A stretch of 64,000 bases of DNA. Source: Leptolyngbya sp. SIO1E4 (GTDB taxonomy: Bacteria; Cyanobacteriota; Cyanobacteriia; Phormidesmidales; Phormidesmidaceae). This document shows positions 25,926 through 34,679 of the stretch, piece by piece. The stretch's first letter is position 1. Each line of letters begins with the position of its first letter. The stretch is taken from positions 1,922,001 to 1,986,000 of the forward strand of contig JAAHFU020000001.1 of assembly GCA_010672825.2 (NCBI GenBank). Direction: 5' to 3'. The notes under the pieces were generated by a model. It was not told the origin of the DNA and searched no databases. It worked only from the letters and a program-made list of their open reading frames with translations. A program made the position numbers and the translations under genes.

Positions 25926-26912
25926 AGGGAACCAATCAGCAGATTTTGCATTACACGTGAACGGCTGGCAACGCTGCAAAGCTTGCAAAGTTTTTATGAA
26001 GTGGCTGAAGAGTATAAGCAATCAAGTAGAGTTGTTGAATCTAGTCTATGAAGCTATAGCGAGAAACCTCAGGAAAATGCTGATTTCGAAGGATCTGCTG
26101 GCAGTAAACTTTCCAGGCTAATCAACGAAAGCCGATGTAATTTCTTCTTGAAGGGAGTATTAATTGTGCTTACTTGACACCCTCACATGAAGACTTGGCA
26201 TCTTCACATAAAGTTCATACAAAGATACAGATCAGGGGCTTGTAGGGACTTGAGTGAAACTTTACAGTCAACTGAGTTAGCGTAGCCAAACTTACTGAGT
26301 CAAAGACGTGCTTGAGCTTTTGCTTCAAGAGGTATGAGCTAATTGATGGGTACTGTGTTTTGCTGTTAAAGCCTTTCTTATGCAGATAAAAGACGCAGAG
26401 CTGTTGAACTTATATCTCACCAGTTTGGAAAGTTCTGTCAGTTGTCTGGTGATGTCTGGAATTGCAGGATAGTAGTACACGACACTACGGTGATTTGCAA
26501 CGAGGATTAACCCATTCTTAGCCCAGTTAATCTCTCTATAGAACATAAGAGTTTTCTCATCGTGGTTTCATTAAACTCATTTTTTGATTGTCTATCTTAG
26601 ACTTCAGAAAAAGTGTCTGATGAGTAGTTAACTTCTTGGTTGGCTGCAAGATTTGTGCAAAATTATTTGGATTGACGGTAGGTTGTGTCACGCGTGACTA
26701 CAGACCTTATTGCGTGGTTTCGAAGAGTGTGAAATCAAAACTTTCCACTGTTGCTACGCCTTTTCTGTTATTCAAGCTGTTTCCTATAGATTCAGGATTT
26801 TTTGAATATGAAAATGAGATCTAAAGGACAAGACTAACTGATTCGAAAAATCCCTAAGGTTTTTTGAACCGATTTCAATGAGTGACAAGTTCTCTTAGCG
26901 TGTGGTTTCAAG
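25926..26912. other. Gene-poor AT-rich tract before the second glycosyltransferase
   Basis: About 990 bases without a gene I can support. A 73-codon minus-strand frame at 26325-26546 has no recognised similarity and no convincing ribosome binding site. The DNA is more AT-rich than the flanking genes. It may be decayed sequence left by insertions between the first GT4 gene and the rest of the polysaccharide genes. Confidence 0.4.
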
Positions 26913-27947
26913 ATGAAAACATCTTCAAGCAGCATTTCTATTGTTATTCCTGTCTATAACGGTGGAGAAGATTTCCGTCGATGTTTAGCCAGCATTCAGG
27001 AGAGTCGCCGCCTGCCTGATGAGGTGATTGTGGTCTCTGACGGCGATACCGATGGCTCATGGCGAGTTGCGGAAGCCTTTGGAGCTAAAGTATTGCGATT
27101 ACCGACGCCTGGTGGGCCTGCCCGAGCAAGAAACTTAGGGGCTCGGGCAGCTCAGGGAGATATTCTGTTCTTTGTAGATGCGGATGTGACACTCCATCCC
27201 AACACGTTATGCCTTGTCGAGCAGGAATTTAGACAGCAGCCAGTTTTAGCTGCGCTGATTGGTTCTTATGATGATGCACCCGGGGCTGATAATTTCCTTT
27301 CTCAGTATAAGAATCTATTTCACCACTACACCCATCAAGTGTCTTCAGAAGTTGCATCGACTTTTTGGGGAGCCTGTGGGGCGATTCGCCGATCGGTTTT
27401 TCAGACCATAGGTGGGTTTGATGAAAGCTATCGCAAACCCTGTATTGAAGATATTGAATTGGGCTATCGCCTGAAGCGTGCAGGGTATTCTATTCGTCTT
27501 TGTAAAAACATTCAAATTAAACATTTAAAGCGATGGCAGCCCCTGTCTTTACTGAGGGCAGAGATTTTTTATAGAGCCTTGCCTTGGGCACAGTTGATGT
27601 TGCGCGATCGCCAGTTTGAAGCGGATTTGAACCTGAACCAAACCAATCAGCTGAGCGTCATTTTTGCATTTGCGCTGTCAGGCAGTCTAGTGACCCTTGG
27701 CCCGTTGCCTGGGCTCTGGATGGTAACAGTGGCCTTAGCGGTAGGGCTGCTGTTGCTCAATGCAGATGTTTATCGATTTTTTCACGATAAACGAGGGCTA
27801 GTGTTTGCGCTGCGCGTGATTCCTTGGCACTGGTTTTATTTCCTTTATGGCGGTGCTGCTTTTGCCTATGCCACGATCAGCCACTATTTAGGTCGCTTAT
27901 CATTTCCTGTGCCAGCGATGGCTTTAGGAATTCGCAAATCAAAATAG
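26913..27947 (+). CDS. GT2-family glycosyltransferase with C-terminal membrane segments
   Basis: The GT-A domain starts SIVIPVYNGGEDFRRC, with VVSDGDTDGS, the metal-binding DAD in FFVDADVTL, and the acceptor-side GGFDESYRKPCIEDIELGYRL. After residue 250 come two or three hydrophobic segments (VIFAFALSGSLVTLGPLPG, MVTVALAVGLLLL, IPWHWFYFLYGGAAFAYA), so it is held in the membrane. It should use a nucleotide-sugar to extend a lipid-linked glycan. The flavoprotein gene follows after 55 bases in the same direction. Confidence 0.88.
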   Translation: MKTSSSSISIVIPVYNGGEDFRRCLASIQESRRLPDEVIVVSDGDTDGSWRVAEAFGAKVLRLPTPGGPARARNLGARAAQGDILFFVDADVTLHPNTLCLVEQEFRQQPVLAALIGSYDDAPGADNFLSQYKNLFHHYTHQVSSEVASTFWGACGAIRRSVFQTIGGFDESYRKPCIEDIELGYRLKRAGYSIRLCKNIQIKHLKRWQPLSLLRAEIFYRALPWAQLMLRDRQFEADLNLNQTNQLSVIFAFALSGSLVTLGPLPGLWMVTVALAVGLLLLNADVYRFFHDKRGLVFALRVIPWHWFYFLYGGAAFAYATISHYLGRLSFPVPAMALGIRKSK

Positions 27948-28002
27948 CGCCGTACAGCAGATAAAGAGCACACAGAGTACATATAATTGGGGTCTTCTGA
28001 AT

Positions 28003-29493
28003 ATGAATTCTCGTCCTGTCGTCATTATTGGTGCTGGCCCTGCTGGGCTTACAGCAGGGTATGAATTGATGAAAAATGGTGTCAATTCAATCATTCTTGA
28101 AAAAGCCAATAAAGTAGGTGGAATTTCTCGTACTGAAACCTATAATGGCTATCGTTTTGATATTGGCGGTCACCGATTCTTCACCAAAGTGAGTGAAGTT
28201 CAAGATATCTGGCACGAAATTCTGGAAGATGATTTTATTCAAGTTCCCAGGCTATCGCGCATCTATTATGATGGTAAGTTTTATGACTACCCATTGTCCC
28301 TCTTTAAGACTCTCCTGAATTTAGGGCCTATCCGCAGTTTCCTAATTCTGATGAGTTATCTCAAAGCTAAACTCAGACGGCGTTTAAATCCTGATCTGAA
28401 GCTAGAAACCTTTGAAGATTGGGTGACAGACTGTTTTGGTGAGCGTCTCTACCGAATTTTCTTCAAAACCTATACTGAAAAAGTGTGGGGTATTCCCTGC
28501 AATCAAATCCGGGCTGACTGGGCGGCACAGCGCATCAAAAATCTATCGCTGAAGCAGGCGGTGCTGAATGCCTTGTTTGGGGGGCAAAATGCCAAAAGCC
28601 TGATTAAGAAGTTTGACTATCCCCGCTTAGGGCCGGGCATGATGTGGGAACGTTGCCAAGAAATCGTTGATGCCAATGGTTCCCCCGTGCACCTTAATAC
28701 CGAAGTTGTCCGGGTTGAGCGTAAAGGGAAGCGCATCACCAAAGTCATTGCCAAGCAAGGCGATCGCACGTTTGAGCTAACTGCTGATCACTTCATCAAC
28801 TCTATGCCAGTGACGGCTTTGCTCCATCGCCTCGATCCCTTACCCCCAGAGCATGTTTTAGCTGCAGCCCGAGGCTTGAAGTATCGCGACTTTTTGATTG
28901 TGTCGCTGATTATCAATCGTGATCACCTGTTCCCCGACAACTGGCTTTACATCCATAGCCCTCAGTTCAAAGTAGGTCGCATTCAAAACTTTAAGAACTG
29001 GAGCCCCGACATGGTGCCTGACGCCAGTCAGACTTGCCTGGGGATGGAATATTTTTGTAGCGAAGGGGATGAGCTTTGGGAGATGCCTAACTCGAAATTG
29101 ATTGAGTTAGCGTCTCAAGAAATCGTCAATCTGAATTTAGGCGTCAGACCTGGCCACATTCACGATGGCTGCGTCATTCGACAATATAAGGCCTATCCGG
29201 TCTATGACAGTGAGTATCGTCAGCATTTACAAGTTCTGCAGGAGTATCTCGAAACCTTTGAGAACCTGCAAACGGTGGGGCGTAACGGCATGCATCGCTA
29301 TAACAACCAGGATCATTCCATGCTGACAGCGCTACTGGCGGCCAAGAATATTTTGGGTGAGCACCATGATTTATGGAATGTGAATGTTGAACGGTCGTAC
29401 CACGAAAACTTTACCGATAAAGAGTGGTCACAGCTCAAGCAGAAGCCTAAAAAAACGATCACTGGCCTCAAACCCCTATCGGATGCTGCCTAG
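28003..29493 (+). CDS. FAD-dependent oxidoreductase, UDP-galactopyranose-mutase-like
   Basis: The N-terminus VVIIGAGPAGLTAGYELMKNG is an FAD-binding Rossmann fold, followed by GGISRTETYNGYRFDIGGHRFF, the typical second contact of amine-oxidase and UDP-galactopyranose-mutase-like flavoproteins. The C-terminal NLQTVGRNGMHRYNNQDHSM contacts the flavin. At 496 residues it is longer than classical Glf but matches a flavoprotein group common in polysaccharide loci. Ring contraction or oxidation of a sugar nucleotide is plausible but not shown. It sits between two GT2 genes with short gaps, so it is probably co-transcribed with them. Confidence 0.8.
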   Translation: MNSRPVVIIGAGPAGLTAGYELMKNGVNSIILEKANKVGGISRTETYNGYRFDIGGHRFFTKVSEVQDIWHEILEDDFIQVPRLSRIYYDGKFYDYPLSLFKTLLNLGPIRSFLILMSYLKAKLRRRLNPDLKLETFEDWVTDCFGERLYRIFFKTYTEKVWGIPCNQIRADWAAQRIKNLSLKQAVLNALFGGQNAKSLIKKFDYPRLGPGMMWERCQEIVDANGSPVHLNTEVVRVERKGKRITKVIAKQGDRTFELTADHFINSMPVTALLHRLDPLPPEHVLAAARGLKYRDFLIVSLIINRDHLFPDNWLYIHSPQFKVGRIQNFKNWSPDMVPDASQTCLGMEYFCSEGDELWEMPNSKLIELASQEIVNLNLGVRPGHIHDGCVIRQYKAYPVYDSEYRQHLQVLQEYLETFENLQTVGRNGMHRYNNQDHSMLTALLAAKNILGEHHDLWNVNVERSYHENFTDKEWSQLKQKPKKTITGLKPLSDAA

Positions 29494-29516
29494 GATTGGC
29501 TATCAGGTAAAGCATC

Positions 29517-30440
29517 ATGGAAGATCCTCAATATCCCTTTGTCTCGGTGATTATTCCTGTCTTTAATGACGAGGAAGACTTGAAGCTGTGCTTGGCTGCT
29601 TTAAGTCGGCAGACCTATGGCCGATCGCGCTACGAAATTATTGTTGTAGATAACGGTTCTGATCAGCCGGAAGCCGTGAAAGCTGCGATTGGCTCTGATG
29701 ATCGGGTGGTGCTGACCCGTGAGCTCACGCCTGGTTCTTATGCAGCTCGTAACCAAGGTCTTGCCCTGGCAACCGGGGAGATTATTGCCTTCACCGATGC
29801 TGATTGTATTCCGGCACCAACCTGGCTAGAGGCAGGGGTTCAGCAGCTCACCGAAGTTTCCAATTGTGGTCTAGTGGCTGGCCAAATTCAGATGTTTGTC
29901 CGGAATCCCGATCGCCCCACCATGGTGGAGCTTTATGAGAGTGTCATGGCGTTGCCCCAGCAAATGTTTCTGGAAAAGCATCACTATGGTGCTACCGCCA
30001 ACGTGTTTACTACTCGACAAGTGATTGAGCAGGTAGGTGGATTTGACGCTGATTTAAAGTCCAGTGGCGACTTGGAATGGGGGCAACGGGTTTATGCCCA
30101 TGGCTATCAGCAGGTTTATGCGGCATCAGCGCTGGTTCAGCACCCGACCCAGGCTTCGTTTCGAGACTTTTATACCCGTACCCGGCGACTGGCCGGGGGC
30201 CACTATGATTTGCGGCTGAAACAAGCGCGATCGGCGTGGCAGCGTCAGGTCGTTTTCTTGCTCACCCTGGGGCAAAATCTGATCCCCCCTGTTTTCTTTG
30301 CGATCAATACCCTGCTAGATACTCGCCTCAGCGGGCTGGGGCAAAAACTCAAGGTGTCACTGATGATGGTTTTGGTGCGTTACGTCAGCGCTTGGGAGAC
30401 GCTGCGGCTGAAGCTAGGCGGTGTCTCCAATCGCGCGTAA
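29517..30440 (+). CDS. GT2-family glycosyltransferase
   Basis: The GT-A core is complete: FVSVIIPVFNDEEDLKLCL, IIVVDNGSDQPE, the DXD-type FTDADCIPAP, and GGFDADLKSSGDLEWG on the acceptor side. Two weak hydrophobic segments near the end (VFLLTLGQNLIPPVFFAI) may touch the membrane. It starts 24 bases after the flavoprotein stop and ends nine bases before the next GT4 gene, so it lies in the same transcription unit. It adds one sugar to the surface polysaccharide; donor and linkage are unknown. Confidence 0.88.
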   Translation: MEDPQYPFVSVIIPVFNDEEDLKLCLAALSRQTYGRSRYEIIVVDNGSDQPEAVKAAIGSDDRVVLTRELTPGSYAARNQGLALATGEIIAFTDADCIPAPTWLEAGVQQLTEVSNCGLVAGQIQMFVRNPDRPTMVELYESVMALPQQMFLEKHHYGATANVFTTRQVIEQVGGFDADLKSSGDLEWGQRVYAHGYQQVYAASALVQHPTQASFRDFYTRTRRLAGGHYDLRLKQARSAWQRQVVFLLTLGQNLIPPVFFAINTLLDTRLSGLGQKLKVSLMMVLVRYVSAWETLRLKLGGVSNRA

Positions 30441-30449
30441 GGAGGGGCT

Positions 30450-31739
30450 ATGCGAATCGCCTTTTTAGTGAATAACTTTCCCAGACTTTCAGAGACTTTT
30501 ATTATCAACCAGGTGACCGGGCTGATCGACCGAGGCCATGAGGTTGATATCTACACCCATCACGCTGAAGCCTGGTCAAGGGTACATCCGGATGTCACCC
30601 GCTATCGTCTGTGGGAACGCACCTACCCGATGCAGGCGATTCCCCAAAACTACCTGTGGCGTATTTTGAAAGGGGTGTGGCTGGGGCTCACCCATTTTCA
30701 CAAAGCGCCTCGGCTGATTGGGCGATCGCTCAATGTGTTTGCCTATGGTGAACAAGCGATCAACCTGTGGCTCTTGTATTCCGCCATTTCTCTCATTGGC
30801 CAGCACCCCAGCTACGATGTGATTCACTGCCAGTTTGGCACTCAAGGATACCGTGGCTTGGCCTTTAAGCGATTGCTACAGCCCACCCCGAAACTCCTCG
30901 TGATGTTTCGAGGGTTTGACATTAGCTGCTATGTCAACCAGGGGGGCGATCGCGTTTATCGACACCTCTTTAAAGATGTGGACTATTGCCTGGCCAATTG
31001 CGATTTCTTTCGCCAGCGAGTCATTCAACTAGGATGGGATTCTGAAAGAATCTCAGTGCATTTCTCAGGTCTGGCTGTGCAAAAGTTTAGTTTTCGTTCC
31101 CGTCAATTACGACCTGGAGAGCCGGTACGGATTGCTACCACCGGTCGATTAGTTGAGAAAAAAGGGATTGAGTATGCGATTCGCGCGGTTGCTCAACAGG
31201 CACAACAGTTCTCAAACTTGACCTACTACATCCTGGGAGATGGTTCGCTGCGGCAATCCTTCGAAACTTTAATCCGAGAGCTGGGGGCTGATGCTTATAT
31301 TCACTTGCTCGGTTGGAAAGATGAAGCTGAAATCATCGAGATCCTGAATACCTGCCATCTCTTTATTGCCCCAAGCGTGACCGCCTCCGATGGTAACCAA
31401 GATGCCCCTATCAATGTCTTAAAAGAAGCCATGGCCATGGGCTTACCCGTCATTAGCACTCACCATGGCGGGATTCCAGAGCTGGTAGAAGATGGCATCT
31501 CAGGATTTTTGGTGCCTGAGCGAGATGCTAACGCCTTAAGCGAGAAGCTCGCCGATTTATTGGCCCATCCTGAGCGTTGGCCTGAGATGGGGCAAGCCGG
31601 GCGCACGTTTGTAGAAAATCATTTTGACCTAAATCACTTGAATGACCAGCTTGTTCGTCGCTATGAGCAGCTATTAGGCCAAGAGCGCTGTACGCCCAAG
31701 CTGCCCGTTCAGGAGAGTGCTCCCTGTGCCCCCCTTTAA
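30450..31739 (+). CDS. GT4-family glycosyltransferase, WcaL-like
   Basis: The start MRIAFLVNNFPRLSETFI is typical of colanic-acid WcaL-like GT4 enzymes. Donor-domain motifs are RIATTGRLVEKKGIEYAIRA, YILGDGSLR and EAMAMGLPVISTHHGGIPELV, with the EX7E motif placed around ASDGNQDAPINVLKEAMAMG. It acts in the cytoplasm on a lipid-linked intermediate. GGAGG lies five to six bases before the ATG. The closely spaced genes before and after suggest a single operon through 32784. Confidence 0.9.
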   Translation: MRIAFLVNNFPRLSETFIINQVTGLIDRGHEVDIYTHHAEAWSRVHPDVTRYRLWERTYPMQAIPQNYLWRILKGVWLGLTHFHKAPRLIGRSLNVFAYGEQAINLWLLYSAISLIGQHPSYDVIHCQFGTQGYRGLAFKRLLQPTPKLLVMFRGFDISCYVNQGGDRVYRHLFKDVDYCLANCDFFRQRVIQLGWDSERISVHFSGLAVQKFSFRSRQLRPGEPVRIATTGRLVEKKGIEYAIRAVAQQAQQFSNLTYYILGDGSLRQSFETLIRELGADAYIHLLGWKDEAEIIEILNTCHLFIAPSVTASDGNQDAPINVLKEAMAMGLPVISTHHGGIPELVEDGISGFLVPERDANALSEKLADLLAHPERWPEMGQAGRTFVENHFDLNHLNDQLVRRYEQLLGQERCTPKLPVQESAPCAPL

Positions 31740-31779
31740 GTCAAGAGAATCTAACTGCCCTTCTACACACTAGGAGTGA

Positions 31780-32784
31780 ATGATGACTGATCCCACTGTC
31801 ACGATTGTGGTCGTTCCTCGCGAGCGCTTTAGCTATGCCCCAACTTCTTTGGAAAGCGTGTACGAACACACCCAAATACCATTCAAATTGATCTATGTAG
31901 ACGGCAACTCTCCCGAGAAATCAAAAATTTACTTGGAAGAGCAAGCTCACAGTAAAGGATTTAAGCTTTTACGGACTGATTGTTATCTATACCCGAACCA
32001 AGCTAGAAATATTGGCGCTCAACACGCAGATACGAAATATATTGCATTCGTCGATAATGATGTCGTGGTCTCCTCAGGATGGCTGCAAGCCCTCATTCAA
32101 TGTGCTGAAGAGACTAATGCCGCTGTGGTTGGCCCCCTCATGTGTCAGCATGAACCCATCCATCAAGAGATTCACTTTGCTGGCGGTGAGTCCCATATTT
32201 GGGTCGATAAATTAGGACGGCGCCGCTTGCGAGAGAAGATGTTTTATCAGGGGCGCAAAGTGACTGAAATGCGGAACCAGCTCCAGCGAATGACAACGGA
32301 GCTGGCAGAATTTCATTGCGTTTTGGTCAAGCGATCGGTCTTTGAGAAAATTGGTCCCCTAGATGAAGCCATGCTGAACACTAAAGAGCATCTAGATTTT
32401 TGCATGACCGTGCGAGAAGCGGGGGACACTGTCTATTTTGAACCTGATTCATTAGTGACCTATGTTCCTGGCCCGCCTCAAGAGTTAGCAGATGTTCACT
32501 ACTACATGCTGAGATGGAGTGATGCTTGGACGCTCTCTAGCCTGAAGCGGATGCAAGAAAAGTGGAATCTAGCTGAGGATGGATACTTTAAGAGCAAGTA
32601 TAAAAAATTGGGTTGGCGCCGCTATATGACATTGATTGAGCCATTGGCACAAAAGCTCACATTTGGTGTCGGCAGTCGCCTGTTGGCTCGAGCCATTGGT
32701 AAAGCTGAGCATGGATTGAACTGGTACCTCACCAATCGTCATCGCTTTTTGACGAAAAAGTTCAATAATCAGGTTTCTAGCTAA
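31780..32784 (+). CDS. GT2-family glycosyltransferase
   Basis: A GT-A fold with VTIVVVPRERFSYAPTSLES, LIYVDGNSPE and the metal-binding DND in AFVDNDVVVSSGW. The acceptor side has KIGPLDEAMLNTKEHLDFCM. The first strand reads VVVPRERF in place of the usual SIVIPxYN, a mild departure. AGGAGTGA precedes the ATG pair at 31780. The following 390 bases contain a repeat element, so this may be the last gene of the first polysaccharide transcription unit. Confidence 0.85.
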   Translation: MMTDPTVTIVVVPRERFSYAPTSLESVYEHTQIPFKLIYVDGNSPEKSKIYLEEQAHSKGFKLLRTDCYLYPNQARNIGAQHADTKYIAFVDNDVVVSSGWLQALIQCAEETNAAVVGPLMCQHEPIHQEIHFAGGESHIWVDKLGRRRLREKMFYQGRKVTEMRNQLQRMTTELAEFHCVLVKRSVFEKIGPLDEAMLNTKEHLDFCMTVREAGDTVYFEPDSLVTYVPGPPQELADVHYYMLRWSDAWTLSSLKRMQEKWNLAEDGYFKSKYKKLGWRRYMTLIEPLAQKLTFGVGSRLLARAIGKAEHGLNWYLTNRHRFLTKKFNNQVSS

Positions 32785-32862
32785 CGCTCATGGTCAGGCT
32801 GGTCAAGTGTGTAATTCCTGTGGCTTCATGACTCGAATGCTCGAAAAATAATCAGGGTTAGA

Positions 32863-32974
32863 TACAGCCTTTCTTAGCTGAGTGAGGTACATCCTGGTCG
32901 CAATAGGGTCTAGGGGCTAGGGTCTGGGGTGTGGGGTCTAAGGCGAGTACTTCATCAGAGTGAGAAACGCTGTA
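32863..32974. repeat. Hybrid element: family A ends with family-B-like G-rich core (112 bp)
   Basis: The outer ends are family A (TACAGCCTTTC at 32863 and GAAACGCTGTA ending at 32974, with GTGAGGTACA inside the left end). The core is G-rich like family B: GGGTCTAGGGGCTAGGG, then GGGG and GGGG. It appears that family B sequence has replaced or inserted into the middle of family A. TA stands at both ends. Confidence 0.65.
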
Positions 32975-33176
32975 ATACCCCTTCAACTTGTTGGGAGATC
33001 CCTCTCATCTCCTTTTCAAAAAAGGGCAGATCCATCCAGGTAGTCAATCTTTTTTCCGTAAATGCAGCTTATCTGGAAGGTATAAGGAATATCGAGGGAT
33101 CTCCAATCTAGAGCGTAAATATTGAGGCTTGGCATCAGCTTTGCTGATTTTTATTGATAGATGAAATGAGTACTTA

Positions 33177-34667
33177 ATGATGTACCTGCATCGTAGGCAA
33201 TTTTTGATTGGCCCTCAAAAATTCATGCTCAATGAGTCCTGGAAAGCGTATCCGGTCAATGACTCAACTTGGCTTTCCTGTTGTCCAGATCTGCAAATTC
33301 TGAAAGCGGTAGATGCCAATGGAAATGCCTGGTATCTTTTGGGCCTAGCAGTAGAAACTCTAGACAAGAAGGTCTCGCCAGAGCGTGAAATTGCGCGCAC
33401 TCAAAGTGCCCAAGTTCCAGATCTTTACGCGAGTTGGGCGGGGCGTTGGGCTTTGGTGAGCAGCAGGCACTGTCATTTAGATGCCAGTGGATTGTTGGGG
33501 TGCTTTTATGGCCATGACTCTGAGGGGCACCTGTGGGCTTCCAGTAGCGCAGCCTTGGTAGCCCAAGTGCTCTTTTCTGGCCAATCCCCTGAAATTGATC
33601 CGCGCCGCTTGAGCTATGAAGCGGGTATTTCTTGGTATACGCCGCCCTGCTCACGCTTTGCAGGTATTTCGCGCCTGTTGCCCAGCCAGGTACTAGATCT
33701 GCAGTCAGGAAAGATCTTACCCCGACCCCTAATGCCTGAAATTTGTCTGGAGCGAGATTACGAAGACATCCTCCAGCAAATTCAGCAGCGTTTGGTCACA
33801 ACGCTCCAGCAGCTGGCTCAATTGAACACTGAACTCTGGTTAGGGTTAACCGCCGGGTACGATTCTAGATTAATGTTGGCGCTGAGCGAGAGGGCCGGGA
33901 TTCCAGTTCGTCCCTTTACGCGTATAACGGCTAGGATGTCTGTTGCCGATCGCATCCTGCCGCCAAAGCTCGCTGAAGTCTGTCAGTTCACGCATATCTT
34001 TATTCGCAACCAGCATCGGTATCCTGAGCGCAAACGATTGGCAGAGCTACAGACTGCCTGTCACGTTTCAGAGGGAGATGCCGAACCCTTCATTCAAGGT
34101 ATTCGAGATAACTTGAGCGGTATTGCTTTCGGCGGGCATGGGTTTTCAGTCGCCAGCGGCTTTGCACAGCTTCATACGCTTCCAGACGCTGTAACGAGTG
34201 CTGAGGACGGTGCTAGACAAATTGCCCACATTTTTCAAGAACCTGTCGAGTCTAGCGCAACGGCTGGCATCCAGCGTTGGCTGTTATGGGCGCTTGAACA
34301 TCCTCAAAAAAATCTGAATTGGCGAGACCGTGCTTTTATTGAGCAGCGACAGGCAGGTTGGTTGAGTTCAAAGGAGCAGCTGTACGATTTAACCGATCTC
34401 ACTCGGTTTCCCATTTTGAATTCGGCCTACTTATATTCGCTGCTATTAAGCGTTCGAGCGGAAAAGCGAGTGGGATCAAGCATCCAGGAAGATTTGCTGA
34501 GGCAGCTCAACCCTCAATTAATTCAATACCCTTTCAACCCAGGTGATTTTTATTTTAACCCCCTAGATGTTTTGACCTGTAAGGCTCAACATTTGCCGCA
34601 ATATATACGACTTAAATTCTTAAAGAAGACGCGCAGTCTTTGGAATTCATTCATGCTTAGATACTAG
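33177..34667 (+). CDS. Asparagine-synthase-like protein in polysaccharide cluster
   Basis: The C-terminal part has an ATP-pyrophosphatase loop, LGLTAGYDSRLMLALS, equivalent to SGGxDS of asparagine synthetase. The N-terminal 150 residues resemble the amidotransferase beta sandwich (WALVSSRHCHLDASGLLGCFYG) but lack the initiating Met-Cys nucleophile, so glutamine hydrolysis is unlikely. Such proteins recur in exopolysaccharide loci and may amidate or otherwise modify a sugar; their reaction is not settled. The C-terminal KFLKKTRSLW is basic. It starts at ATG 33177 (another ATG follows directly) and is followed after 12 bases by the flippase gene. Confidence 0.78.
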   Translation: MMYLHRRQFLIGPQKFMLNESWKAYPVNDSTWLSCCPDLQILKAVDANGNAWYLLGLAVETLDKKVSPEREIARTQSAQVPDLYASWAGRWALVSSRHCHLDASGLLGCFYGHDSEGHLWASSSAALVAQVLFSGQSPEIDPRRLSYEAGISWYTPPCSRFAGISRLLPSQVLDLQSGKILPRPLMPEICLERDYEDILQQIQQRLVTTLQQLAQLNTELWLGLTAGYDSRLMLALSERAGIPVRPFTRITARMSVADRILPPKLAEVCQFTHIFIRNQHRYPERKRLAELQTACHVSEGDAEPFIQGIRDNLSGIAFGGHGFSVASGFAQLHTLPDAVTSAEDGARQIAHIFQEPVESSATAGIQRWLLWALEHPQKNLNWRDRAFIEQRQAGWLSSKEQLYDLTDLTRFPILNSAYLYSLLLSVRAEKRVGSSIQEDLLRQLNPQLIQYPFNPGDFYFNPLDVLTCKAQHLPQYIRLKFLKKTRSLWNSFMLRY

Positions 34668-34679
34668 AGATGATTGGAT

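Noticed and set aside
26325-26546. 73-codon minus-strand frame in the gap of the polysaccharide locus
   Set aside because: AT-rich, no family resemblance, no supporting signals.
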